A stretch of DNA of 53,239 nucleotides, from positions 1 through 53,239 of the forward strand of contig CAJTGD010000039.1 of assembly GCA_910575475.1 (NCBI GenBank). Direction: 5' to 3'. Made by a program: the position numbers and the translations under genes. The stretch is from Lachnospiraceae bacterium. GTDB taxonomy: Bacteria > Bacillota > Clostridia > Lachnospirales > Lachnospiraceae. The notes beneath the pieces were generated by a model, which saw only the letters and a program-made list of their open reading frames with translations, was not told the origin of the DNA and did not search any database. Below, in pieces: positions 1 to 7,802 of this stretch (its first letter is position 1; each line of letters starts with the position of its first letter).

Positions 1-159
1 AAACAGTTATTTTCAGAATGATAAGCACCAAGGGGGAAGTCTGCGATTTTTTAAGGTTGTATGTTCCAACCACTCATTCTTTCACACGTTTCAATGACAT
101 TTATTCCAAGCGCATACTAAGTTGTTAACATTGCTTTTGCAACTGCTCACTTAGTAATA

Positions 160-927
160 TTAAACATATAACTCATTTCCTTTTCTTACGGAACAGGCTT
201 TTTTAATTGCTAATGCTGCAGCAGAAACCATAGCCTTATTCACTTTACGGGCCGAGTAAGGGCATTGTACAACACAGCGCATACATGAAATACATTTTTT
301 GCTGTCTGCGACTTTTAGATTCTCTTTGCTGATTGCCTGTGCCGGACACTGTTTGGCGCAAAGCCCGCAATTTGTACAGTCATTGTTCGCCTTCGGAACC
401 AAACCGGCTCCACCAGCTTTTTTATAAGGGCGGTTGCCCGGAATTTGCGGCATGGGAAATTCGGTGGAATCACTATTTATTTTTTCCAAAATTTTTTTTG
501 CAAAACCGCTTAGCTCACTCTTATCTTTCGTATCTGGCCTGCCTGCCGCATACTGGTGCATGATAGAATGTTCTGCAATGGCAGCAATAGCAGCAATTAC
601 CTTAAACCCACTTTTCTCTGCAACATCATTTAATTCAACCAAAGTATCTTCATATGCCCTGTTTCCATACACACAAACAATGACACATGGCGTATGATTA
701 CCGTGAATGTTGGAAATTCTTTGAGTGGCAAGACTTGGTACACGCCCGCCATAAGAAGGAACTGCAATGATTGCAATATCACCCTTTTCTAAGCTAAGTG
801 ATGAATAGTCTGTTTCCGCATTGGATAAATCAATTTTTGTTACAGGCATTCCCCATGCTTGAGTTATAACTTCTGCAACCTTTCCAGTTCCTCCTGTTGG
901 ACTAAAAACAATCTGTGAAACTTTCAT
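160..927 (-). CDS. EFR1-type flavodoxin/2[4Fe-4S] ferredoxin fusion protein
   Basis: The 255-residue protein begins with a flavodoxin-like FMN-binding segment (FSPTGGTGK near residue 8) and ends with two 4Fe-4S motifs (CTNCGLCAKQC and CISCMRCVVQC). This is the architecture of the EFR1 family of clostridial electron-transfer proteins; the physiological partner is unknown. A longer frame starts at 1023, but that start would lie inside the promoter of the divergent gene. The ATG at 925-927 has a good GGAGGT site 7-8 bases upstream, so I chose it. It is transcribed divergently from an Rrf2 regulator, which suggests redox or Fe-S control. Cytoplasmic, no signal peptide. About 150 bases beyond the stop hold no clear terminator. 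Confidence 0.88.
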   Translation of the reverse strand: MKVSQIVFSPTGGTGKVAEVITQAWGMPVTKIDLSNAETDYSSLSLEKGDIAIIAVPSYGGRVPSLATQRISNIHGNHTPCVIVCVYGNRAYEDTLVELNDVAEKSGFKVIAAIAAIAEHSIMHQYAAGRPDTKDKSELSGFAKKILEKINSDSTEFPMPQIPGNRPYKKAGGAGLVPKANNDCTNCGLCAKQCPAQAISKENLKVADSKKCISCMRCVVQCPYSARKVNKAMVSAAALAIKKACSVRKGNELYV

Positions 928-950
928 ATCTGCACCTCCTGTAATTTTTA

Positions 951-1000
951 GATTTACACCATTATAGCAATCTTCTGGTGTAATGTCAAGATTTACACCA
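951..1000. promoter_or_regulatory. Probable Rrf2 operator with three GGTGTAA half-sites
   Basis: The half-site GGTGTAA(A)T occurs on the minus strand at about 951-960 and 991-999 and on the plus strand at 977-984. Sites two and three form the palindrome GGTGTAA-N9-TTACACC (977-999). The cluster covers both divergent promoters, so a bound regulator could silence both. That the adjacent Rrf2 protein binds here is an inference from position. Confidence 0.6.
961..989 (-). promoter_or_regulatory. Sigma-70 promoter for the EFR1 gene
   Basis: On the minus strand, TTGACA (984-989) and TATAAT (961-966) are separated by exactly 17 bases. Both hexamers are perfect consensus and the start codon lies about 35 bases downstream of the -10 box. 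Confidence 0.8.
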
Positions 1001-1020
1001 GCGCAAATATGTGGTACAAT
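992..1020 (+). promoter_or_regulatory. Sigma-70 promoter for the Rrf2 gene
   Basis: TTTACA (992-997) and TACAAT (1015-1020) are 17 bases apart. The -35 hexamer lies inside the right arm of the GGTGTAA palindrome, which fits autoregulation. Confidence 0.7.
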
Positions 1021-1043
1021 CACAAAAAGAAAGGAGAAATGCC

Positions 1044-1484
1044 ATGCATATCAGTACAAAATGTTCCGTTGCTGTTCATTGTCTTATTTTTGTTTTCGAA
1101 TATGGAGAAACGCAAAAAGTAACCAGTGACCTTTTATCGTTATCTACCGGAATCAACCCTGTCACAATCCGAAAAATCATAAGTTCATTGAAAAAAGATG
1201 GTATAATATATGTTAAATTTGGTACAGGTGGTGCAACATTAAATTGTCCGCCAAACGAAATTACTTTATACCGTATATGCAAAGCAATAGAACCGGACTT
1301 CGCTTCTAAGCTTATCGGGCTTCACCCGTTGCCCTCACCGTTATGTCCCATAGGGAAAAACATACATCATGTATTGAATTGTTCTTATCAGAAAATCAGC
1401 AATGATTTGTGTGAAAGCCTAAAGAACATTACATTTGAAAACATCATTTCTGACTATCATCAAACTCAACATGACTCAAAATAG
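1044..1484 (+). CDS. Rrf2 family transcriptional regulator (YwnA-like)
   Basis: The 146-residue protein has the Rrf2 winged-helix N-terminus (MHISTKCSVAVHCL, then PVTIRKIISSLKKDGI) and the YwnA-like stretch PLCPIGKNIH. It contains several cysteines, including a pair near residues 102 and 116, so a redox or Fe-S role is possible, but the classical three-cysteine IscR cluster motif is not evident. The ATG at 1044 has AAGGAG seven bases upstream; a GTG further upstream would overlap the -10 box. It faces the EFR1 gene across a shared operator and probably represses both. Confidence 0.85.
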   Translation: MHISTKCSVAVHCLIFVFEYGETQKVTSDLLSLSTGINPVTIRKIISSLKKDGIIYVKFGTGGATLNCPPNEITLYRICKAIEPDFASKLIGLHPLPSPLCPIGKNIHHVLNCSYQKISNDLCESLKNITFENIISDYHQTQHDSK

Positions 1485-1887
1485 ATCCCACTTCCAAAAG
1501 GATGGATTTGGACATTTGAATGGAGAGGGATTCAGTAGTAGTCGGAATTCGTTGGAAAATCCAAACTTTTCTATCGGAAAATGTCTTGAATAAAGGATTT
1601 ACAGAAGAAATTTGGATTTGTCGGTAATGTGTATAACTGGCTATCCATGATTCCATAGCCTGTTATGCACATTTATACAATGTTTGTCTTTTAGTCTTTG
1701 GTTCGGAATAGTGTGGTGCTGGTGGTCTATCTCTTGTTTTCGGTTGCTTGCTTCTTTACCTTACATGAGCATTGTTTTTACAAGGTTTGTCTAGTGTACT
1801 GTCGTTCATATTTCGCAAAATGAACGGTACAATACACTGGGTTTTCACGTGCCGTCTTATAAATCGGATAAATTATCGTCTTATTTA
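1485..1887. other. Intergenic stretch with one long imperfect palindrome
   Basis: No convincing gene is seen in these 400 bases. The only structure is an imperfect inverted repeat at 1793-1838 (AGTGTACTGTCGTTCAT pairing, with small gaps, to ATGAACGGTACAATACACT). No T-tract follows, so it is not an obvious terminator. The first 170 bases may be debris of an inserted element, which I could not identify. Confidence 0.4.
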
Positions 1888-1916
1888 TTGTATTTATCAT
1901 TTTTTAATGATATCAT
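1888..1916 (+). promoter_or_regulatory. Probable promoter and operator of the yafQ-type TA operon
   Basis: TTGTAT (1888-1893) and TATCAT (1911-1916) are 17 bases apart. The -10 box overlaps the perfect palindrome ATGATATCAT (1907-1916). Such an overlap is typical of autoregulated TA operons. Hexamers are only moderate matches. Confidence 0.4.
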
Positions 1917-1989
1917 AAATACATTACTTTTGCAGATAAAAATTTTTTTATCCGTCACCTTAAACTAAAAATGAAAGGACGTGCATACC

Positions 1990-2232
1990 ATGAGCAATCG
2001 TGAATTAGCAAAAAGTATCATAGACTGCCTGCCGGAAGATAAATTGATCTTTATCATAAATATTTTAGAAAACATCGGGGAGATGTCTGGTATTTCTGTT
2101 CATCCTGAATTTACACCAAATGAAGAAACAATTAAAGCGATGGAAGAAGTCGATGAAATGATTCGCACCGGATCTGGAGAGCATTTCTCAGGAACAACCG
2201 CAGATTTTTTTGCTGCTCTTGAGGAGGAATAG
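1990..2232 (+). CDS. Antitoxin of a YafQ-type toxin-antitoxin pair (RelB/DinJ-like)
   Basis: The 80-residue acidic protein MSNRELAKSIIDCLPEDK... lies two bases upstream of a YafQ-family toxin, and the toxin's ribosome binding site is inside its last codons. The N-terminal part probably forms the DNA-binding or dimerisation region and the acidic C-terminus (residues 45-80) wraps the toxin; this is inferred from the family pattern. A GTG start at 1981 is possible but sits one base from the AAAGGA site, whereas ATG 1990 is spaced ten bases, so I prefer 1990. Sequence identity to DinJ is not obvious, so the assignment rests on context. Confidence 0.72.
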   Translation: MSNRELAKSIIDCLPEDKLIFIINILENIGEMSGISVHPEFTPNEETIKAMEEVDEMIRTGSGEHFSGTTADFFAALEEE

Positions 2233-2234
2233 TT

Positions 2235-2507
2235 ATGTTGAATTTAAATCAATCAAATAAATTTAAAAAGGATTATAAATTATGCAAGAAAAGAGGATAT
2301 CACATGGATTTATTGCAGAGTGTAATCAATACCCTGCGTATCCCCGAACCATTACCCGCAAAAAACAAAGATCATTCACTTTCTGGAAACTTTGTTGGAA
2401 AAAGGGAATGTCACATTTCCCCAGATTGGTTACTTATCTATCAAATAATCGGCAATGAATTATATCTCGTTCGTACTGGTACACACTCTGATCTGCTCAA
2501 TATGTAA
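2235..2507 (+). CDS. YafQ-family mRNA interferase toxin (RelE superfamily)
   Basis: The 90-residue protein carries the full YafQ signature. H47 (KDHSLSG), H60 and D64 with W65 (ECHISPDW) and H84 (GTHSDLL) lie exactly three residues before the known E. coli YafQ catalytic residues H50, H63, D67, W68 and H87. The position of E. coli F91 is a leucine here. The family cleaves mRNA on the ribosome in the A site. It overlaps nothing but is only two bases after the antitoxin stop, so the pair is translationally coupled. The gene looks intact and probably active. Confidence 0.88.
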   Translation: MLNLNQSNKFKKDYKLCKKRGYHMDLLQSVINTLRIPEPLPAKNKDHSLSGNFVGKRECHISPDWLLIYQIIGNELYLVRTGTHSDLLNM

Positions 2508-2769
2508 TCATGATAAATCTTGAGACTGCAAAATCAATTATCATCTAACTTATTTCAGCAAATTCTCACTTCCCAATCGCCTTTTAGATGGTTCGACTTC
2601 TTTATTCCTGCCTTGGTTCAAGCTTTGGATCATGCATGGTAAAATTTTACAGAATATTGAAACCACATTCCGGAAAAAATAGTCTTTCCTTCGTCTTCAA
2701 TCTATGCTACAATAGGAAAATAAGACGCTTTATGCGAAGATTATTTTGAAACATAGGGAGGATGAACTG

Positions 2770-4437
2770 ATGGATGATATGCATGTTCCAGAGGGCAAAC
2801 TAAAAGGAAAATACAAACGGATCGGAGCAAAAGTCGGCAGAGTCGTCATCATCATGCAGGCGATTTCTATTGCAGTGGTCATGTTGGTGTGTGTTTTTAT
2901 GTACAACTCTCTGGTCACAAAGATGCAGACAGATCGCTGTACCAACGGTACAAATATGCTGGCCTATGAACTCGACAAGCTGTCCGAGGGCGACGACCCC
3001 AATCAGCTTCTGGATGAATTAAAAAACCGCATGGGCTGTGAATTTACTATTTTTGAAGGCGATATACGCGCTTACACGACCGTGACCCAAGACGGTCAGC
3101 GGGTGGTGGGTACCCAGCTGTCTTCTGATCTGAATAAGATCGTACTCCAGCAAGGAGATACATATGTAGGCGAATCGGAAATCCAGGGAGCCAGCTTTCT
3201 GTGTTCCTATGTTCCCACCAAAGGGGACGACGGAAAGATCAACGGGCTGATCTTCGCAGGTATTTCCAGGGAAGATGCCAAGCAGGAGGTCATTCTCGTA
3301 GTTGCCCTGTCAATCCTGGTAAGCGCGGTTGTAATCGGTATCTGTATTATGTTCCTGACCGGTTACATGAAGAAACGCGTATCCAATCCGCTGGGCAAGA
3401 TCACCAGCGCCGCCGGACGGCTGGAACAGGGAGATCTGGGGCTGGCGGACAATGAGGACATCCGGATCGACATTTCTTCCAATGATGAGATCGGCACACT
3501 GGCGCAGATGTTTGAGGACACATTCGGCCGGCTGCGGTCATATATCGGAGAGATTTCAGATGTGCTCGAAGCAATGGCCAGCGGGAATATGACCCAGGGC
3601 GCTTCGCAGGATTATCTGGGTGATTTTCAGTCCATCAAAAAATCTCTGGACAAAATCCAGTCCGCGCTGAACCATACAATGGGACAGATTTCCACCAGCG
3701 CGGAGCAGGTTTCCTCCGGGGCGGAGCAGGTTTCCAGCAGTTCCCAGGCTCTGGCTCAGGGCGCTACCGAGCAGGCCAGCTCTATTGAGGAGATTTCCGC
3801 TACCATGGCAGAGATTTCCCAGAACGCCAAGCAGACCGCAGAGGCTGCCGAAAAGGCCGGCGAGTATGTCAACGAAGCAGGTTCCCATCTGGGAGTCAGC
3901 ATCGGTTTTGTGGATGAATTGAATGTAGCCATGAAAAATATTTCCGATTCTTCTAAGAAGATCGGAACGATCATCACCACCATTGAGGATATTGCGTTCC
4001 AGATCAATATTCTTTCCTTGAACGCCGCGGTTGAGGCTGCCCGCGCAGGCTCCGCAGGCAAGGGCTTTGCTGTAGTGGCAGATGAGGTCGGCAATCTGGC
4101 ATCCAAGTCGGATAAGGCTGCCAAGGCCACCAAGGAACTGATCGAAAGCTCCATTTCTGCTGTCACAGAAGGCGGCAATATTGTAAACAAGGTAACGGAA
4201 GCGCTGGATCAGACCAGCCAGAGTGCGGGACATGTGACCGACCAGATGTCCATCGTGGTGGATGCTGTAGAGAATCAGACTTCTGCCCTCTCTCAGGTCA
4301 CCGACGGCATCGATCAGATCTCTTCCGTAGTGCAGACCAATTCCGCGACCAGCGAGCAGTGTGCCGCTGCCAGCGAGGAGTTGTCGTCTCAGGCAAGCCT
4401 GCTGAAGAACCTGATGCGTTCCTTCAAGCTGAGATAG
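2770..4437 (+). CDS. Methyl-accepting chemotaxis protein
   Basis: The 555-residue receptor has a membrane segment at about 23-46, an extracytoplasmic single-Cache-like sensor (about 47-172), a second membrane segment (about 173-198), a HAMP domain, and a long coiled-coil signalling domain. The conserved hairpin tip IEDIAFQINILSLNAAVEAA is at about 405-424. It would feed CheA/CheW; no chemotaxis or flagellar genes are in this window, so it is a lone receptor gene. TTG at 2746 is in frame, but ATG 2770 follows GGGAGG with good spacing. The ligand cannot be inferred. Confidence 0.93.
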   Translation: MDDMHVPEGKLKGKYKRIGAKVGRVVIIMQAISIAVVMLVCVFMYNSLVTKMQTDRCTNGTNMLAYELDKLSEGDDPNQLLDELKNRMGCEFTIFEGDIRAYTTVTQDGQRVVGTQLSSDLNKIVLQQGDTYVGESEIQGASFLCSYVPTKGDDGKINGLIFAGISREDAKQEVILVVALSILVSAVVIGICIMFLTGYMKKRVSNPLGKITSAAGRLEQGDLGLADNEDIRIDISSNDEIGTLAQMFEDTFGRLRSYIGEISDVLEAMASGNMTQGASQDYLGDFQSIKKSLDKIQSALNHTMGQISTSAEQVSSGAEQVSSSSQALAQGATEQASSIEEISATMAEISQNAKQTAEAAEKAGEYVNEAGSHLGVSIGFVDELNVAMKNISDSSKKIGTIITTIEDIAFQINILSLNAAVEAARAGSAGKGFAVVADEVGNLASKSDKAAKATKELIESSISAVTEGGNIVNKVTEALDQTSQSAGHVTDQMSIVVDAVENQTSALSQVTDGIDQISSVVQTNSATSEQCAAASEELSSQASLLKNLMRSFKLR

Positions 4438-4458
4438 TATTTCATGTGATAGTAAACG

Positions 4459-4498
4459 GGACATTGGGAAAACGTATATTTTCCCAATGTCCTTTTTT
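4459..4498 (+). terminator. Intrinsic terminator of the chemoreceptor gene
   Basis: A perfect 14-base stem (GGACATTGGGAAAA with TTTTCCCAATGTCC, loop CGTATA) is followed by six T residues, 20 bases after the stop codon. Confidence 0.9.
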
Positions 4499-4605
4499 AT
4501 CCTGCAGACGCAGCAGATATATACTTTTGATGATTGTCCAAAAATCTTGATCTGATGGTTCGCTTCTTCCTCTTCCGAAAGCCGTCCGGCCATGTCCTGT
4601 TATGA

Positions 4606-5181
4606 TCATTTCACTTCCGCCGGCTGTGCGTCCGCAAAGATGATCTTATTTACCACAAAGAATACCACCATGGACACGCCACCGTTTAAGACCGTTGTCC
4701 CGATATTGTAGATAAAATCCGGAACCAGCTGGCTGGCGACCGCAACCCATACGCAGTTGATGGAATTTACGATGATCGTGATCACCACCCACGCCAGGAA
4801 ATATCCGGCGATCTGGGGGCCGAGCTTCCCATGGCTGCGGAAGGTAAAGTTCCTCTGCAGCGGGAAGTTCACGCACTCGCCCAGGAAGCTGGAGATCAGG
4901 TAGGCCAGCAGGTAAGCCATGCCGCCCTGCTCCACGCTGTATCCGATGGCATTCCATACAAAGTCAATGCCGAACAGGCTCACGTTGGCAGAAGGCCATC
5001 CCCAGCCGATGTCCGCATAGCCGGAAAACATGGCCGGCAAAAACTGCAGCATGATATATTTTAAAAATGTAACCACATAGCTGAAAATAATGAACAGGCC
5101 GCCTTCACGCATCCACTTTGCCGCAGAAGGGTGCTTCTCGGAAAAACCTCCCCACCATTTTAACACAGGATTCTGACTCAT
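4606..5181 (-). CDS. GtrA-like small membrane protein
   Basis: The 191-residue protein has four predicted membrane helices and the GtrA-type cytoplasmic motif NFPLQRNFTF between helices two and three. GtrA-family proteins are linked to moving or presenting bactoprenyl-linked sugars for surface glycosylation; the exact role here is not known. It is the last gene of a cluster with two GH3 glycosidases, starting 36 bases after the upstream GH3 stop. ATG 5181 follows a GGAGG site; a start 18 bases upstream is less likely. Confidence 0.78.
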   Translation of the reverse strand: MSQNPVLKWWGGFSEKHPSAAKWMREGGLFIIFSYVVTFLKYIMLQFLPAMFSGYADIGWGWPSANVSLFGIDFVWNAIGYSVEQGGMAYLLAYLISSFLGECVNFPLQRNFTFRSHGKLGPQIAGYFLAWVVITIIVNSINCVWVAVASQLVPDFIYNIGTTVLNGGVSMVVFFVVNKIIFADAQPAEVK

Positions 5182-5217
5182 GATTGTCCTCCTTGTCAAA
5201 AAACATTTAACCGTCCT

Positions 5218-7635
5218 TTACTTCATTCCATTTGCCTTCTTCATGACCTTCCTCTGCCGGAAGAATCCGGAGATGATCTGTCCCAGACCTTTGAAGAAAT
5301 GCCCGTTTACTGCCTTTACCATTCCTTCCACCATGTACTGGCTGCACATGCCGCCGGCCATTTTTCCGATGCCGCGGAAGGGCATATTGTAAATGAACAT
5401 GATATTCAGATCCGGTTTTCCCTTCGCCATGCTCTTCTCCAAAAGGCCCGTCAGCACCTTGTATACCAGCCTTCCGATCCACCGCTTCGCGTAGTAGAGC
5501 TGGCAGATGGCATCGTTGATATCCAGCTCGCCGCTCCAATGTCCGTCCGGGATGTCATGACCCAGCAGCGCCTGAAATTCCTGGTCCGAAACCGCCAGAA
5601 TATTTCCTGACTGATAGGATGGAAGCCTGGAAGCATCCCTCGGAAGCGGCGCCTCGGTTCCTGCTGCGGTCACGGTTGCTGATAGGCGGATATCCGCGCA
5701 GCTGGCGCCGATCAGGATCTCATACTCCCCGCCTTCCACCTCGAACCGGTCTGTCTTCCCGTTGAAATACCGGAATGCCTTGTCATCCAGCGGGATCGTT
5801 ACTCTTTTCGACTCTCCTGCCTTCAGGAAAACCTTCTGAAAGCCTTTCAGTTCCTTCGCGGGCCGGTACACGCCGCTGCATTTTGCGCAGACATAAAGCT
5901 GCGTCACCTCCGCGCCGTCCCTTTCTCCGGTATTGGCCAGGGTAAAGGACGCTTCCTTTTCATTTACCGTCAGATCGCTGTATGTAAATGTGGTATAGGA
6001 CAGTCCGTATCCAAAGGGGAAACGGACCGGCTTTCCAACCGTCTCATAGTAGCGGTATCCCACATACAGTCCTTCCCTGTATTCCGCATTCCGCTCCCGG
6101 GATGGGAAATAGGGCGCCGACGGAACATCCTCATAGGTCAGGGGATAGGTTTCATTCAATTTTCCGGAGGGATTCACCTTTCCGGTGATAGCGCCCAGCA
6201 TGGCCGCCGCGCCTGCCTGACCGCTTAAATATCCATGGATCACTGCCTCGCACTGTCCGATCCAGGGCATCTCAATGGCGGATCCGCCGGAAAGCACGGC
6301 TACCACATGGGGATTGGCATCTGAGACCATCTGCAGGAGCCGGATCTGGCTTTCCGGCAGCTTCATATTGGAGCGATCCAGACCTTCGGATTCGGAGATC
6401 TCATCCAGTCCGATGTAGAGCAATACCACATCCGCTTTTTTCGCCAGCTCCGCCGCTTCTCTCTCCAATGCCGGATCCGCCGGACCTGTTCGGTGATACC
6501 CTGGTGCAAAGCCCGCCAGCTCCAACGGGAAATCCTTGATCACATCCAGCGTGGAATCCAGCTTCGTCGGATTCACGACAGAGGATCCCGCCCCCTGGTA
6601 TCGGGGTATCTTCGCAAAGTCTCCGATCACGGCCACTTTTGTCTGCTTTGCCAGCGGCAGGATCCGGTGATCATTTTTCAGCAGGACGATGCTCTGCTCT
6701 GCCGCTTTCTGCGCCATCCTATGGTGCGCTTCCCTGTCATATTCTTTCCCTTTTACCTGGTCCACGGCTTCCCGCAGGGGCAGAACGGCCGTCAAAAGCT
6801 CTTCCACCCGCCGATCGACCAGAGCTTCGCTGATCCTGCCTGATCGGACCGCCTGGATCAGTTCCTCGTCCGAATCCCCTCCGGTGGTGGGCATTTCCAG
6901 GTGAGAGCCGGCCGCTACGCCTGCCGTATGGTCATTGGAGGCGCCCCAGTCGGAAACCGCGAACCCGTCAAATCCCCAGTCATCCCGCAGGATTTCCTGC
7001 AGCAGATGTTCATTTTCATTGGCATACACGCCGTTGATCCGGTTATAGGAGGTCATGATCGATCTCGGAGCCGCTTCCTTTACCGCGATCTCAAAGCCGG
7101 TCAGATAGATTTCCCGCAACGTCCGCTCATCCATCACAGAGTCGCTTGCCATACGGCGCAGCTCCTGGGAATTTGCCGCAAAATGCTTCGGGCACGCGCC
7201 CACGCCTTTGGACTGGATCCCGCGGATGTAGCCTGCCGCCATTTTCCCGGTCAGATAGGGATCCTCGCTGAAATATTCAAAGTTCCGGCCGCACAGCGGA
7301 CTTCTCTTGATATTCATTCCCGGCCCCAGCAATACGCAGACATCCTGGGAGGCGGCTTCCACACCCAGATGCTCCCCGATCTCTTCCCCAAGCTTAGGGT
7401 CCCAGCTGTTGGCGATCGTAGCCGCTGTGGGATAGCAGGTAGCCGGAAGGCTCCCATTGAGCCCCAGCTGGTCGCTTGCTCCCTCTTGCTTCCGGACGCC
7501 GTGAGGGCCGTCAGCCAATGTCACATTCGGGAGCCCCAGCCGTTCAACCGAGCGGGTCTGCCAGAAATCCTTTCCTGAGAGCAGATAGCATTTTTCTTCC
7601 AGAGTCATTTTCTGAATCAATTTCTTTATATCCAC
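5218..7635 (-). CDS. GH3 family beta-glucosidase with C-terminal extension
   Basis: This is a cytoplasmic glycoside hydrolase family 3 enzyme of about 805 residues without a signal peptide. The (alpha/beta)8 domain holds the substrate-binding KHF (about 150) and the nucleophile Asp in GFAVSDWG (about D229). The GH3 C-terminal alpha/beta sandwich domain and a fibronectin III-like domain follow. After the Fn3 domain there are about 150 unusual residues (from roughly 650), including a basic, hydrophobic tail ending FRQRKVMKKANGMK, not part of the standard family. I chose GTG 7635, preceded by GAAGGTGAGA; ATG 7674 is in frame but lacks a site. Likely substrate is a beta-glucoside; specificity cannot be read from sequence. 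Confidence 0.88.
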   Translation of the reverse strand: MDIKKLIQKMTLEEKCYLLSGKDFWQTRSVERLGLPNVTLADGPHGVRKQEGASDQLGLNGSLPATCYPTAATIANSWDPKLGEEIGEHLGVEAASQDVCVLLGPGMNIKRSPLCGRNFEYFSEDPYLTGKMAAGYIRGIQSKGVGACPKHFAANSQELRRMASDSVMDERTLREIYLTGFEIAVKEAAPRSIMTSYNRINGVYANENEHLLQEILRDDWGFDGFAVSDWGASNDHTAGVAAGSHLEMPTTGGDSDEELIQAVRSGRISEALVDRRVEELLTAVLPLREAVDQVKGKEYDREAHHRMAQKAAEQSIVLLKNDHRILPLAKQTKVAVIGDFAKIPRYQGAGSSVVNPTKLDSTLDVIKDFPLELAGFAPGYHRTGPADPALEREAAELAKKADVVLLYIGLDEISESEGLDRSNMKLPESQIRLLQMVSDANPHVVAVLSGGSAIEMPWIGQCEAVIHGYLSGQAGAAAMLGAITGKVNPSGKLNETYPLTYEDVPSAPYFPSRERNAEYREGLYVGYRYYETVGKPVRFPFGYGLSYTTFTYSDLTVNEKEASFTLANTGERDGAEVTQLYVCAKCSGVYRPAKELKGFQKVFLKAGESKRVTIPLDDKAFRYFNGKTDRFEVEGGEYEILIGASCADIRLSATVTAAGTEAPLPRDASRLPSYQSGNILAVSDQEFQALLGHDIPDGHWSGELDINDAICQLYYAKRWIGRLVYKVLTGLLEKSMAKGKPDLNIMFIYNMPFRGIGKMAGGMCSQYMVEGMVKAVNGHFFKGLGQIISGFFRQRKVMKKANGMK

Positions 7636-7683
7636 ATCTCTCACCTTCTTCTTTCCTGATATTGAAATAAACATATTTTTTCA

Positions 7684-7780
7684 GAACAGCAGGCAGGTTC
7701 GCAATTCCTGTTCTCACGGCGCCACACGCCCTGCCCCATGGCGTCCGCCCGGTAAATCAGCGATCTGCCACCTGCTGTTC
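7684..7780. repeat. Structured intercistronic repeat (family member 1)
   Basis: A perfect 10-base inverted repeat (GAACAGCAGG at 7684-7693, CCTGCTGTTC at 7771-7780) encloses a smaller hairpin (ACGCC...GGCGT) and the core GGCGTCCGCCCGGTAAA (7740-7756). The core resembles sequences at 11146-11162 and, inverted, at 53097-53113. It sits between the two GH3 genes. Confidence 0.6.
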
Positions 7781-7802
7781 CAATCATAATTCACACTGTT
7801 GT

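Noticed and set aside
3556..4593. 345-codon open frame on the minus strand
   Set aside because: Antisense shadow of the chemoreceptor's repetitive signalling domain; Leu/Gly-rich artefact that also crosses the terminator.
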